DNA of 64,000 nt from Agromyces sp. H17E-10 (GCF_022919715.1 NZ_CP095042.1:1736001-1800000), one strand, 5' to 3'; counted from the stretch's first letter, positions 7,605 to 17,505 are shown. Made by a program: numbers and translations. Notes: generated by a model from the sequence alone, not told the origin.

Positions 7605-9263
7605 CTACCAGCCGGTTGCGATGAGCTTGGCGGCCTTGAACCCTCCGTCGCCCCGACCGGAGAAGAGGAACAGTTCGCCGGTCGCGTCCTTGCGACCGAC
7701 GATGTCGGCGGCGCCGTTCACGTCGCCGTAGCCTTCCTTGTAGTAGCCGTCGATGTCGGCGCCGGCGCCAACGGTGAAGGCTCCCCAGCCCGAGCCCACC
7801 TGCTTGCGCATGGCGAACGTGCCGTTGCCTCGACTGCCGACCCCGTTGCCGGCGTACATCCACAGGCGGCCGCTCGAGTCCACCGACAGGATGTCGTTCC
7901 GTCCGTCGCGGTTGAGATCACCGGCGGAGTAGAGGTCGAAGCCCTTCCAGCCGTTGCCGATCCTCGGGTAGGGGTAGAGGAAGCCGCCCTTGCCGTCGCC
8001 CCGGTACAACTTGAGGTACCCGTCGCGATCGATGGCGAGCAAGTCGGGGATGTAGTCACCGCTGACGTCGCCGACAGGGATCACACGATAGCCCGACCAA
8101 CCCCACCCGATGCGCTTCGGCTTGCGCAGGGTCGCATGGCCATCACCTTCGTAGAGCCACATGTCGCCGCGCGTGTCGACCGAGACGAGGTCGTCGTAGT
8201 ACTCGAAGTGGGAATACGCGGGATTCTCGTTCTCGAGCCAGTCGCGTGCGACGCCGCCCCAGTCGCCCGGCGCGTAGACCTGTTCGTCGCCGAAGCCGGT
8301 GCGCAGGGCATACGACGTGCCGACCTTGCCCGTCGACCTGCTGAGGGAGAAGACCGAGAGCGTTCCCGAGCCGACTGCGATGATCTCCCCGTATCGGTCC
8401 CCCGTTGCCGTGAGCGGACGCCCCAGCACGATCTGTTCGACGGGCCGCTTCACGTTCGGAACCATGACCTTGACGCCCGAGGTGCCGGTCGACGACTTCG
8501 CGAAGATCCGCGCCTGATCGACGGGGACCAGACCCGAGGTATCCGATCCGACGAACGCTTGATGTCCGTTCGGCGTGGTGACGCGCACGAAATGGCCGAG
8601 CAACTCCGAGCCCAGGTACTCCAACCCCGTCGCCCGGAACGTCCCGTCGGCCTTGCTGACGGCCTGCGACGCGAAGACGTGCGAACCGTATCGGTAGATA
8701 TCCCGCTGCGTCGTGTGCGCGAGGATATCGAGTTCGACACCCGCGAGCGGCGTGCCGTCCTGCCTGACGACACGGCCGGTCATGACCGTCGACGGTTCGA
8801 GCCGAAACGTGACGCCGGTCAGGCCCGAGGTGCCCGGGGTGAACAGCCCGGCGAGCGCCGGTTCCCTGGTCATCGAGTTGACGGGGTCCTTGGTGGCGAA
8901 GCCCGAGAACGAGGGCTTGAGGTTCTCCTGCGCACAGCAGTCGGACCACTCGGTTCTCAGACGATACTTCCGCCCGGCCTCGAGGCCGGTGAGGCGGAAC
9001 GTACCGTCGGCAGCCGCGTTCGTCGCGCTCACACGCTTACCCCAGCCGGCGCCTCCGTCGGGAAGGTACGCCGCGACGTTCTGACCTGCAGCCCGCACTC
9101 CTGCCGAGTCGACGATCACTCCGGAGATGGAGACGGTGCCGGCGGCGGCCGCGGGAACGAGCGGAGCGGTCAGGGTGAGGGCCAGCACGAGCACGCCGAG
9201 CGAGGCGAGCAGGCCGCGCCTCTTCGCAGAACCCATCGCGGGTAGGGACACGGGCAACTCCAT
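7605..9263 (-). CDS. Secreted protein with carboxypeptidase-regulatory-like domains and FG-GAP/VCBS repeats
   Basis: 552 residues. A signal peptide (KRRGLLASLGVLVLALTLTA, cleaved near PAAAA) is followed by two carboxypeptidase-regulatory-like beta domains (VSISGVIVDSAG; TGRVVRQDGTPLAGVELD). The C-terminal 250 residues carry FG-GAP/VCBS-type repeats with the pattern GDxxxDxxxDxLxxD, for example VGDVSGDYIPDLLAIDRDG and AGDLNRDGRNDILSVDSSG. Such repeats form a calcium-binding propeller. Probably an extracellular adhesion or carbohydrate-binding protein. An internal ATG at 9236 is an alternative start. Confidence 0.78.
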   Translation of the reverse strand: MELPVSLPAMGSAKRRGLLASLGVLVLALTLTAPLVPAAAAGTVSISGVIVDSAGVRAAGQNVAAYLPDGGAGWGKRVSATNAAADGTFRLTGLEAGRKYRLRTEWSDCCAQENLKPSFSGFATKDPVNSMTREPALAGLFTPGTSGLTGVTFRLEPSTVMTGRVVRQDGTPLAGVELDILAHTTQRDIYRYGSHVFASQAVSKADGTFRATGLEYLGSELLGHFVRVTTPNGHQAFVGSDTSGLVPVDQARIFAKSSTGTSGVKVMVPNVKRPVEQIVLGRPLTATGDRYGEIIAVGSGTLSVFSLSRSTGKVGTSYALRTGFGDEQVYAPGDWGGVARDWLENENPAYSHFEYYDDLVSVDTRGDMWLYEGDGHATLRKPKRIGWGWSGYRVIPVGDVSGDYIPDLLAIDRDGYLKLYRGDGKGGFLYPYPRIGNGWKGFDLYSAGDLNRDGRNDILSVDSSGRLWMYAGNGVGSRGNGTFAMRKQVGSGWGAFTVGAGADIDGYYKEGYGDVNGAADIVGRKDATGELFLFSGRGDGGFKAAKLIATGW

Positions 9264-9341
9264 CGTCGGGTCGGTGGTGATCCGAACATAGTCGACCGAG
9301 CCCGTTCGAACGACCACGGATCTCGACGATGACGACGATCC

Positions 9342-9378
9342 GGCCCGGCACCGTGCTCGCATCACACGGAGCCGGGCC
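9342..9378 (-). terminator. Terminator hairpin of putA
   Basis: Arms GGCCCGGC-A-CCGTG (9342-9355) and CACGG-A-GCCGGGCC (9365-9378) form a 13-bp stem interrupted by one A/A mismatch, with a 9-base loop. It begins nine bases after the putA stop codon at 9387. No clear U-tract follows, as is usual in high-GC actinobacteria. Confidence 0.65.
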
Positions 9379-9386
9379 CGCGCAGG

Positions 9387-12300
9387 CTAGATGACCCCGT
9401 CCGAGAGCGTCGTCGGGTTGCCGAAGCGGTGGTTCGTGATCGAGATCGCCTGCTCGTGCAGGAACGGCAGCAGCTCGACGCGACCCGACGGGGTCACGGG
9501 GTGCGACCACACGGCCACGTCGGGCGTGCCGCCGAGGGCCGACGCGAGCGCCGAGGCATCCCCGCCGACGAGCCGCACGCGGCTCGCACCGCCGAGCGCG
9601 GTCGCTCGGTTCGAGCGCACCCGCTCGAGCCAGTCGCGGTCGTTCTCGCGCACGACGCGCACGTCGCGCGCCGAGAGCACCGTGCGCACGTTCTTCGGCA
9701 GCTCGACGCCGCTCGACACCGTGAACGGCGCCTTCGCGAGGAGGCCGGCCGCGATGACGCGGAGACCCTCCGCGAGCGAGGCCTGCTCGCCGATGCGCAC
9801 CGCGACGGGCAGCGTGCGGTAGCGGAACACGTTGCGCTCGACGCCGAGGCCCGACACGTCGCGGGTGGTGCCGTACTCCTCCGCCCAGGCGACCTCGTCG
9901 GAGAGGGCCGACCGGCGCAGCACCTCGAACGAGTCGTAGTCGAGCGCCGACTGGGCGGCCTCGATGAGCTCGGTCACGCGACGCTCGAGCCCGCGCAGGT
10001 GCAGCGACTTCGAGGCGCTGCCGTGCTCGGGCACCCAGTCGCCGAGTCCGAACAGGTAGTTGGGGCCGCCCGCCTTGGCGCCGGCGCCGACGGCCGACTT
10101 CTTCCAGCCGCCGAAGGGCTGGCGCTGCACGATCGCGCCGGTGATGCCGCGGTTGACGTAGAGGTTGCCGGCCTCGACGCGGTCGAGCCACGTCGCGAGC
10201 TCCTCCGAGTCGAGCGAGTGCAGGCCCGCGGTGAGGCCGTAGTCGACCGCGTTCTGGAAGCGGATCGCCTCGTCGAGGTCGCGAGCGTGCATGATGCCGA
10301 GCACCGGCCCGAAGAACTCGGTGAGGTGGAAGTACGAGCCGGGCGCGACGCCGGTCTTCACACCGGGCGACCACAGCTTGCCGGTGTCGTCGAGCTGCTT
10401 CGGCTCGACGAGCCACTCCTCGCCGATGCCGAGCTCGGTGAGGGCGTTGAGCAGCTTGCCGTTCGCGGGCTCGATGATCGGGCCCATCTGGCTCTGCGCG
10501 TCGGCCGGGTAGCCGACCCGCAGCGAGGTCGCCGCGTCGACGAGCTGGCGGCGGAACCGCTCGGACTTCGCGACCGACCCGACGAGGATGACGAGCGACG
10601 CCGCCGAGCACTTCTGGCCGGCGTGGCCGAACGCGCTCTTCACGACGTCGGAGGCCGCGAGGTCGAGGTCGGCCGACGGCGTGACGATGATCGCGTTCTT
10701 GCCGCTCGTCTCGGCGAGGAGCGGCAGGTCGGGGCGGAACGACCGGAACAGCTGCGCCGTCTCGTACGCGCCGGTGAGGATGACCCGGTCGACGGTCGGG
10801 TGCGAGACGAGCTCCTTGCCGAGCTCCCGCTCCCCGATGTCGACGAGGGCGAGCAGGTCCTTCGGGATGCCCGCCTCCCACAGCGCCTCGACCATGACGG
10901 CACCCGAACGCTGCGCGAGCTTCGCGGGCTTGATGATGACGCCCGAGCCCGCGGCGAGCGCGGCGAGCACGCCGCCGGCGGGGATCGCGACGGGGAAGTT
11001 CCACGGCGGGGTGACCACCGTCAGGCGAGACGGCACGAAGGTCGCACCCTGCACGTGGTCGAGCTCGCGAGCCCGCTCGGCGTAGTAGTGCGCGAAGTCG
11101 ATCGCCTCGCTGATCTCGGGGTCGGCCTCGGCGATCGTCTTGCCGGTCTCGGCGGCCATGATCTCGATGAGCCGGTCGCGGTTCGCGGCGAGCGCGATGC
11201 CCGCGCGGTGCAGCACGGCGGCGCGCTCGGCGCCGGGCAGCTCGCCCCACGCCTTGCCTCGTTCGGCGACGGTCGCGATGATGCGCTCGAGGGATGCCTC
11301 GTCGTCGACGCGGGCGGCCGCGATGGCGTCGAGGCCGAGGCGCGTCTCGGGCACCTTCGCGAGGATGCGGCGACCCCACTCGCGGTTCGCCGCGAGCGCC
11401 GGGTCGGTGTCGGGCTCGTTGCGGAAACCGGGCGTGACGCCGGGGCCGGTCACGGCTCCGGGTGCATCCGTCCGGTCCGACGAGGATGCCTCGGGCGCGA
11501 GTCCCTCCCCGGCCGAGCCGCGCGTGATGCCGAGCACGACGCTCGTGAGCGAACCCTCGTGCTCGCTGCCGGGCGCGGGCGCCTCGGCGGTGGCCATCGC
11601 GGTGGCGAGCGCGTCGCCCTCCCACTCGGTGTGCCGGTTCTGGGTGCGGTTCGGCGCCGGCGCCGAGGCATCCCGTTCGAGGGCGTCGAGCGAGCGCTGG
11701 TACCGCTCGCGCTCGCGCTCGAACAGGCGCCGGTCGGCACCGAGCTCGAACACGGCCGACATGAAGTTCTCCTGGCTCGCGTTCTCCTCGAGGCGACGGA
11801 TCAGGTAGGCGATCGCGACGTCGAACTCGGACGGGTTCACGACGGGCGTGTAGAGCAGCAGGTTGCCGACGTCGCCGCGCACCGCCTCGGCCTGGCCGGT
11901 CGCCATGCCGAGCAGCATCTCGAACTCGACGCGGTCCTCGACGCCGCGCTCGCGGGCGGTGAGCCAGGCGTGCGCCACGTCGAAGAGATTGTGGCCGGCG
12001 ACGCCGAGCTTCACGGCGTCGGCGCGCTCGGGGGTCATCGACCAGTCGAGCACGCGCTTGTAGTTCGTGTCGGAGTCCTGCTTCGACGAGTAGGTCGCGA
12101 GCGGCCAGTCGTGCACGGCGGCGTCGACCTGCTCCATCGCGAGGTTCGCGCCCTTGACGATGCGCACCTTGATGGGCGCACCGCCGTCGGCGCGACGGGC
12201 CCGCGCCCACGCGGTGAGCTCCTGCATCGCGCCGAGCGCGTCGGGCAGGTAGGTCTGCAGCACGATGCCCGCCTCGAGGCCGCGCAGCTGCGGCTGGTCG

Positions 12301-13028
12301 AGGAGGGTCGTGAAGACCGCGATCGTGAGGTCGAGGTCGCGGTACTCCTCCATGTCGAGGTTGATGAACTTGGCCTTGCCCTTCGCGCTGCCGGCGGCGG
12401 CGAGCTCGTAGAGCGGCGTGAGCTTCGCGACGACCTTCGCGACGGCTTCGTCGAACGACCACATCGAGAGCTGGCTCACGACCGACGACACCTTGATCGA
12501 CACGTAGTCGACATCGTCGCGTGCAAGGAACTCGTAGGTGCCCTTGAGGCGCCGGTCGGCCTCGTCCTCGCCGAGCACGGCCTCGCCGAGGAGGTTGAGG
12601 TTCAGGCGGTTGCCCGACTCGCGCAGCTTCGCGATCGCCGGGCCGAGCTTCGCCGGGGTGGCGTCGAGCACGAGGTGGCCGACCATGGCACGCAGCACGC
12701 GGCGCGCGATCGGGATGACGACCCAGGGCAGCACGGGCGCGACGACCCCGCCGAGTCGGATCGCGGCCTTCAGGTACCAGGGCAGGAACTTCGGGGTGAG
12801 CTTCGCGACCTGTGCGAGGTTGCGGCCGGCGACGCCGAGGTCTTCGGGGCGCATGACGCCGTCGACGAAGCCGACGGTGAAGGCGAGGCCATTGGGGTCC
12901 TTGAGCACGCCGGCGAGGCGCTCGGCGGCGGGGTCGACGGGATGGTTCGCGCTCTCTTCGAGCCAGCGTCGCACGAGGGCGACGACGTGATCGGTGTTCG
13001 GCCGTGCGTCAGTGGCGGCGTTCGACAT
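9387..13028 (-). CDS. putA: Bifunctional proline dehydrogenase / L-glutamate gamma-semialdehyde dehydrogenase PutA
   Basis: 1213 residues; oxidises proline to P5C and then to glutamate. The FAD-dependent PRODH barrel spans about 1-440 (DDVDYVSIKVSSV, KGANLAMEQV, DYKRVLDWS-like). A disordered Ala/Pro/Ser/Gly linker at about 460-540 leads into the aldehyde dehydrogenase domain, with catalytic Glu in LLAETSGKNAI and catalytic Cys in FGHAGQKCSAASLV. The last about 200 residues resemble the C-terminal extension of long PutAs. There is no ribbon-helix-helix DNA-binding domain. The start is fixed by TACCCT at 13036-13041, seven bases before ATG. A LysR gene lies divergently upstream. Confidence 0.92.
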   Translation of the reverse strand: MSNAATDARPNTDHVVALVRRWLEESANHPVDPAAERLAGVLKDPNGLAFTVGFVDGVMRPEDLGVAGRNLAQVAKLTPKFLPWYLKAAIRLGGVVAPVLPWVVIPIARRVLRAMVGHLVLDATPAKLGPAIAKLRESGNRLNLNLLGEAVLGEDEADRRLKGTYEFLARDDVDYVSIKVSSVVSQLSMWSFDEAVAKVVAKLTPLYELAAAGSAKGKAKFINLDMEEYRDLDLTIAVFTTLLDQPQLRGLEAGIVLQTYLPDALGAMQELTAWARARRADGGAPIKVRIVKGANLAMEQVDAAVHDWPLATYSSKQDSDTNYKRVLDWSMTPERADAVKLGVAGHNLFDVAHAWLTARERGVEDRVEFEMLLGMATGQAEAVRGDVGNLLLYTPVVNPSEFDVAIAYLIRRLEENASQENFMSAVFELGADRRLFERERERYQRSLDALERDASAPAPNRTQNRHTEWEGDALATAMATAEAPAPGSEHEGSLTSVVLGITRGSAGEGLAPEASSSDRTDAPGAVTGPGVTPGFRNEPDTDPALAANREWGRRILAKVPETRLGLDAIAAARVDDEASLERIIATVAERGKAWGELPGAERAAVLHRAGIALAANRDRLIEIMAAETGKTIAEADPEISEAIDFAHYYAERARELDHVQGATFVPSRLTVVTPPWNFPVAIPAGGVLAALAAGSGVIIKPAKLAQRSGAVMVEALWEAGIPKDLLALVDIGERELGKELVSHPTVDRVILTGAYETAQLFRSFRPDLPLLAETSGKNAIIVTPSADLDLAASDVVKSAFGHAGQKCSAASLVILVGSVAKSERFRRQLVDAATSLRVGYPADAQSQMGPIIEPANGKLLNALTELGIGEEWLVEPKQLDDTGKLWSPGVKTGVAPGSYFHLTEFFGPVLGIMHARDLDEAIRFQNAVDYGLTAGLHSLDSEELATWLDRVEAGNLYVNRGITGAIVQRQPFGGWKKSAVGAGAKAGGPNYLFGLGDWVPEHGSASKSLHLRGLERRVTELIEAAQSALDYDSFEVLRRSALSDEVAWAEEYGTTRDVSGLGVERNVFRYRTLPVAVRIGEQASLAEGLRVIAAGLLAKAPFTVSSGVELPKNVRTVLSARDVRVVRENDRDWLERVRSNRATALGGASRVRLVGGDASALASALGGTPDVAVWSHPVTPSGRVELLPFLHEQAISITNHRFGNPTTLSDGVI

Positions 13029-13209
13029 GGTCACGAGGGTAGTGTCCCTTTCTTCGGGCGCGCCGGGGGTTCGCACGCCTGTCGCTTCAAGTGTGCGTCC
13101 GGGTTATCCTTCGGGTACAGCGAATGATTCCGATGCATACTGTTCAGTGAAACCGAACGGTCGTTGAGTAAGTCGGCGAACCGTCTCGACCGACCCGGGA
13201 GCGAAGCCC

Positions 13210-14124
13210 ATGCTCGACGTGCGACGCCTGCGCCTGCTGGTCGAACTGAGCCAGCGCGGCACGCTCGCCGCGGTCGCCGAAGCCCTCTCGTACAGCCCGT
13301 CGTCGGTGTCGCAGCAGCTCAGCCTCCTCGAGCGCGAGGCGGGCGTCCCGCTGCTCGTGCAGGTCGGCCGGCGGGTGCAACTGACCCCGCAGGCGCTCGT
13401 GCTCGTCGAGCACGCCCGCGCGATCCTCGACCGGCTCGAGGAGGCGGAGTCCGACGTCGCCCGGTCGCTCACGTCGGTCGGCGGAACCGTACGCATCGCG
13501 GTGTTCCAGTCGGCGGCGCACGCGGTCGTGCCGCAGGCGCTCACGCTGCTGCGCGCCGAGCACCCGGCGCTGCGAGTGGAGATCACCGAACGCGAGCCCG
13601 ACGTCGGCCTCTTCGAGGTGGCCGCCCGCGACTTCGACCTCGTGATCGCCGAGCAGTACCCGGGCCACACCCGGGCGCACCGCGCCGAGCTCGACCGCGT
13701 GCACCTCGCCGCCGACACGATCCGGCTCGCGCTGCCGCCGCATCCCACGGCAGCCATCGGCGAGACGGGGCTCGCCGGCGCCGCATCCCTGCCCTGGGTG
13801 CTCGAACCCGCGGGTACCGCGTCACGCGAGTGGGCCGAGCAGCTGTGCCGCGAAGCGGGCTTCGAACCCGACGTGCGCTTCGAGACCGCCGACCTGATGG
13901 CGCACATCCGCCTCATCCGCTCGGGCAACGCCGTCGGCGTGCTGCCCGACCTCGTGTGGGCGGGTGAGGCGCCGAGCGTGCGCCTCGTCGACCTGCCGGG
14001 GCATCCCGTGCGCGAGGTGTTCACCTCGACCAGGCACGCCGCCGCGGCCCGCCCCGCGGTCGTCGCCTGTCGCGACGCGCTCGCCCGAGCCGCGCGCGCG
14101 ACCGTGACGCCCGCCACGGAGTGA
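13210..14124 (+). CDS. LysR family transcriptional regulator
   Basis: 304 residues. The LysR helix-turn-helix lies at residues 1-60 (LDVRRLRLLVELSQRGTLAAVAEALSYSPSSVSQQLSLLE), followed by a periplasmic-binding-like effector domain (TVRIAVFQSAAHAVVPQAL; VTPATE end). ATG 13210 is preceded by GGGAGCG. It is divergent from putA across 181 bp, which makes putA the first candidate target, although the gap also contains a degenerate repeat arm. The effector is unknown; proline or P5C would be a natural guess. Confidence 0.87.
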   Translation: MLDVRRLRLLVELSQRGTLAAVAEALSYSPSSVSQQLSLLEREAGVPLLVQVGRRVQLTPQALVLVEHARAILDRLEEAESDVARSLTSVGGTVRIAVFQSAAHAVVPQALTLLRAEHPALRVEITEREPDVGLFEVAARDFDLVIAEQYPGHTRAHRAELDRVHLAADTIRLALPPHPTAAIGETGLAGAASLPWVLEPAGTASREWAEQLCREAGFEPDVRFETADLMAHIRLIRSGNAVGVLPDLVWAGEAPSVRLVDLPGHPVREVFTSTRHAAAARPAVVACRDALARAARATVTPATE

Positions 14125-14198
14125 TGCCCGTCCGAGGAGACGCTCCATCCGCACGGCGGATCGGTGCGGTGAGCGGGTCCGAGGACTACGCTCGGCCC

Positions 14199-14987
14199 AT
14201 GGAACCGATGCAGCTCGGGAATCGCCAGGTCGGCCGCCGATTCGGCCGCGCACTGGGCTTCGCGTCCGTCGCCCTTGCGACGATCGCCCTCGCGGCGGGT
14301 TGCGCGAGCCCGGGCGGTCCAGGCGGGTCGGATGCCTCGTCGCCGACGCCGACCGCGTCGAGCGCCGTGGGCACGTGGGGCGACGCGTCCGACGCCTCGT
14401 CGCCGTCGCTCTCGCTCGCGGCCGACGGCACGCTCACCGGCACCGACGGCTGCAACCTGTTGACCGGCCGCTGGGAGGACCAGGGCCCCGGCCGCATCGA
14501 GTTCGACGACGTCGCCTCGACCCGCATGGCGTGCGAGGGCGTCGACACCTGGCTGTCGGGACTCGACGAGGCCACGATCGACGGTGACACGATGACCGTG
14601 CTCGGCGACGACGACGTCGAGCTCGGCGTGCTCGAGCGCACGTCGGCCGAACCGGCGGGCGGCACCGGCTCCCCAGCACCGACCGACGCCGGCGCCACGA
14701 GCGCGTTCGTCGGCACCTGGGGCACCGACGGCGCGCAGCAGGCGTTCCTCGTGATCGCCGCCGACGGCACCGTGACCGGCAGCGACGGCTGCAACTCGCT
14801 CACCGGACGCTGGGAGCCCGAGGACGGCGATCGCATCGAGTTCGACCAGATGGCGTCGACGCTGGTGGCGTGCGACGGTGTGGACCAGTCGCTCGCGCAG
14901 CTCGACTCCGCCTCGGTCGACGGCGACACCCTCACCGTCTACGACGACCACGACGCGGTCGTCGCGACGCTCCCCCGCACGGCATAG
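14199..14987 (+). CDS. Lipoprotein with two META (HslJ-like) domains
   Basis: 262 residues. The signal peptide ends in a lipobox (IALAAGC), giving a lipidated Cys near residue 29. Two tandem META-type repeats follow, each with GTDGCN/GSDGCN, then TGRW, then MAC/VAC. Repeat 1 is about residues 48-145 and repeat 2 about 165-262. META domains occur in HslJ and related heat/antibiotic-stress proteins; their biochemical role is unclear. The start follows TACGCT at 14187, six bases upstream. The next gene encodes a single-repeat paralogue. Confidence 0.8.
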   Translation: MEPMQLGNRQVGRRFGRALGFASVALATIALAAGCASPGGPGGSDASSPTPTASSAVGTWGDASDASSPSLSLAADGTLTGTDGCNLLTGRWEDQGPGRIEFDDVASTRMACEGVDTWLSGLDEATIDGDTMTVLGDDDVELGVLERTSAEPAGGTGSPAPTDAGATSAFVGTWGTDGAQQAFLVIAADGTVTGSDGCNSLTGRWEPEDGDRIEFDQMASTLVACDGVDQSLAQLDSASVDGDTLTVYDDHDAVVATLPRTA

Positions 14988-15037
14988 CCCAGTTCGGGGC
15001 ATGGCGCCGGCCGTTGCCGAGGACTACCCTGACCGCC

Positions 15038-15430
15038 ATGGCGATCATTCGGGGGGCCGCGCTCGCTTCGGGCGCCGCGGTCGTGCTGTTGCTCTTGACG
15101 GGATGCCTCGGCATGGAGGGGTCGGTGAAGGGCGGATCGGTCGATCCGGCCGGCACCTGGGGCGACACCTCGGACGCCACCGCACCGTCGCTCGTGCTCG
15201 AGGACGGCGGCGACTTCAGCGGCACCGACGGCTGCAATCAACTGAGCGGCACGTGGACGGTCGACGAGTCCGACCACGTCCACTTCGAGAACGTCGCATC
15301 GACGATGATGGCCTGCGAGGACGTCGACACCTGGCTCGCCGGCCTCGACGAGGCCACGGTCGGCGACGACACGATGACCGTGCTCGGCCAGGACGGGTAC
15401 GAGATCGGCACCCTCGAGCGGGCCGACTGA
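15038..15430 (+). CDS. Small META-domain lipoprotein
   Basis: 130 residues: signal peptide with lipobox (LLLLTGC), then one META repeat (GTWGDTSDATAPSLVLEDGG; GTDGCNQLSGTW; MMACEDVDTWLAGLDEAT). The repeat is nearly identical in pattern to repeat 1 of the upstream lipoprotein, indicating recent duplication. TACCCT lies at 15025-15030, seven bases before ATG. It converges with the WYL regulator gene across 23 bp. Confidence 0.78.
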   Translation: MAIIRGAALASGAAVVLLLLTGCLGMEGSVKGGSVDPAGTWGDTSDATAPSLVLEDGGDFSGTDGCNQLSGTWTVDESDHVHFENVASTMMACEDVDTWLAGLDEATVGDDTMTVLGQDGYEIGTLERAD

Positions 15431-15453
15431 GCCGGTTGGTCAGCCCGCCTTCG

Positions 15454-16446
15454 TCAGGCCGCCGCGGATGCCGCGGCGAATCGCGTCGCCTGCGCGGCGA
15501 GGAACTCCTGGAGTTCGGCCGATCCCTCGACGCGGTAACGTGCGCCGGGCGGCAGCCACATGAGCGCCGAGGCGAGCACCTCCACGGAGTCGGCCTCGAG
15601 CGGCCACGCGCAACGGGTCGCATCGACGGCCTCGACCTCGCGGCCGTACCAGCCGAGGTGCTCCACGAGTTCGTCGCGCGGCAGGTCGACGACCACGCGC
15701 GCCGTGATCACGCGGCGTCGATAGCGCACGGCCCGTTCGACGCGTTCGCGGGCGTCGTCCTCGGAGAGCACGTGCGGGTCGAACCGCACCCGGGTCGGGA
15801 ACACGTCGCTGATGCGATCGAGCCGGAACGTGCGCCAGTCGTCGCGATCGCGGTCCCAGGCGAGCAGGTACCAGCGCCGTGCGACCGGTACGAGCCGGTA
15901 CGGCTCGACGCTTCGCGCCGACGCCGCGCCCGAGGCATCCGTGTACCGGAATCGCAGCCGTTCGCTGTCGCGGCAGGCGAGTGCGAGGAGGCCGAGCAGG
16001 TCGGTGTCGACCTCGGGTGACGGCCGGCCCGCGCGGTTCCGCGCGCCGGTGCCCGGCCCGGCCGCCGTGTGGGACTGCAGTGCCTCGATGCGCCGGCGCA
16101 GGGCGGGCGGGAGCACCTGCTCGATCTTCGCGAGCGCCGAGAGCGTGGTGTGCTCGGCGCCGCGCAGCCCTGCCGTCGCCTGGGAGCGCAGACCGAGCGC
16201 GATCGCGACGCCCTCGTCGTCGGTGAGGAGCAGAGGCGGCAACCCGGTGCCGGCCTCGAGACGGTAGCCGCCGGCACTGCCGCGCAGCGACTCGATGCCG
16301 TAGCCGAGCTCGCGCAGGCGCTCGACATCGCGGCGCAGGGTGCGGTCGCTCACACCGAGGCGGTCGACGAGTTCGCGCGCCGACCAGTGCCGGTGGCTCT
16401 GCAGCAGCGAGAGCAGTTCGAGGGTCCTCGAGGTGGTTGCGGCCAT
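15454..16446 (-). CDS. WYL-domain transcriptional regulator (DeoR/YafY type)
   Basis: 330 residues. The N-terminal winged helix is at 5-60 (RTLELLSLLQSHRHWSARELV; SDRTLRRDVERLRELGYGI). The WYL ligand domain is around 150-220 (RLVPVARRWYLLAWDRDR) and a WCX-like C-terminal domain follows. Family members often bind nucleic-acid ligands or nucleotides. It is divergent from an ABC exporter operon at 16507 with a 60-bp gap, so it likely regulates that exporter; no clear operator was found. Confidence 0.87.
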   Translation of the reverse strand: MAATTSRTLELLSLLQSHRHWSARELVDRLGVSDRTLRRDVERLRELGYGIESLRGSAGGYRLEAGTGLPPLLLTDDEGVAIALGLRSQATAGLRGAEHTTLSALAKIEQVLPPALRRRIEALQSHTAAGPGTGARNRAGRPSPEVDTDLLGLLALACRDSERLRFRYTDASGAASARSVEPYRLVPVARRWYLLAWDRDRDDWRTFRLDRISDVFPTRVRFDPHVLSEDDARERVERAVRYRRRVITARVVVDLPRDELVEHLGWYGREVEAVDATRCAWPLEADSVEVLASALMWLPPGARYRVEGSAELQEFLAAQATRFAAASAAA

Positions 16447-16506
16447 GTTCCGATTCTCTCGCCAATGCGGACGGAAAGTGACCGGATTGATCGAGAAGCT
16501 GGGCTC

Positions 16507-17505
16507 ATGACGAACACGAACCAGATGATCTCCGCCCAGGGCCTCACGAAGACGTTCCGCTCGAAGGGGCAGACCGTCGAGGCCGTCCGCTCCCTCGACC
16601 TCGCCGTCGGCGAGGGCGAACTCGTCGCGTTCCTCGGCCCGAACGGCGCCGGCAAGTCGACGACCCTCCGCATGCTGACCACCCTCCTGCCCGCGACGAG
16701 CGGCGAGGCGAGGGTCGCCGGCTGCGACATCCGCACCGACGCGGCGGGCGTGCGCCGACGCATCGGCTACGTCGGCCAGGGCAGCTCGGGCGGCCACACC
16801 CAGCGGGTTCGCGACGAGCTGCACGCGCAGGGGGCGTTCTACGGGCTCGGCCGCCGCGAGACCCGCGCCCGTTCCGCCGAGCTCATCGAGTCGCTCGAGC
16901 TCGGGCAGGTCGCGAACCGCACGGTGCAGCAGCTCTCGGGCGGGCAGAAGCGCCGTCTCGACATCGCGCTCGGGCTCATCCACCGGCCGGGTCTGCTGTT
17001 CCTCGACGAGCCGTCGACCGGGCTCGACCCGCACAGCCGCGCCAACCTGTGGCAGCACATCGTCGACCTGCGCCGAACCACCGGCACGACGATCTTCCTC
17101 ACGACCCACTACCTCGACGAGGCCGACCAGCTCGCCGAACGCGTCATGGTGATGGACCACGGTTCGGTCATCGCCGACGACACGGCGATCGCGCTCAAGC
17201 AGTCGCTCGCGGGCGATCGCGTCACGCTCACGTTCGACACGGCGTCGGATGCCGCGGCCGCGGCCGCCCGCGTCGGCGGCGACGTCGACCCCGCCGACGC
17301 ACGGGTCGTCACGGTGACGGCTCCCGGCGGCGACCGGGCACTGCCGCGCTACGTCCGCGGGCTCTCCGACGCGGGGCTCGACGTCGTCGCCGCCACGCAC
17401 CGCCGGCCGACGCTCGACGACGTCTTCCTCGCGCTCACCGGTCGCAGCCTCCGCGAGGAGGCGGCGCACGCGGAGCCTGCCGAAGAGCTCGCCCTCGCCG
17501 GTTGA
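16507..17505 (+). CDS. ABC exporter ATPase, DrrA/daunorubicin-resistance type
   Basis: 332 residues. Walker A FLGPNGAGKST, signature QLSGGQKRRLDIA, Walker B GLLFLDEPSTGLD and the DrrA-type C-terminal extension ending near THRRPTLDDVFLALTGRSL are all present. Exporters of this type move drugs or lipids with the permease encoded next. The stop codon TGA lies within the left arm of an inverted repeat (GGTTGAGGAGCG), which separates it from the permease gene by 103 bp. Confidence 0.9.
   Translation: MTNTNQMISAQGLTKTFRSKGQTVEAVRSLDLAVGEGELVAFLGPNGAGKSTTLRMLTTLLPATSGEARVAGCDIRTDAAGVRRRIGYVGQGSSGGHTQRVRDELHAQGAFYGLGRRETRARSAELIESLELGQVANRTVQQLSGGQKRRLDIALGLIHRPGLLFLDEPSTGLDPHSRANLWQHIVDLRRTTGTTIFLTTHYLDEADQLAERVMVMDHGSVIADDTAIALKQSLAGDRVTLTFDTASDAAAAAARVGGDVDPADARVVTVTAPGGDRALPRYVRGLSDAGLDVVAATHRRPTLDDVFLALTGRSLREEAAHAEPAEELALAG

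Noticed and set aside
9429..13127. Long open frame of more than 1200 codons on the plus strand opposite putA
   Set aside because: Its composition is the Arg/Ala/Gly/Val-rich pattern of an antisense shadow, it matches no family I know, and putA on the other strand has full catalytic motifs and a promoter.
13150..13200. Additional complete REP-like element upstream of the LysR gene
   Set aside because: Only a short GTTGAG and CGTCTCGACC-like resemblance remains; too degenerate to call.
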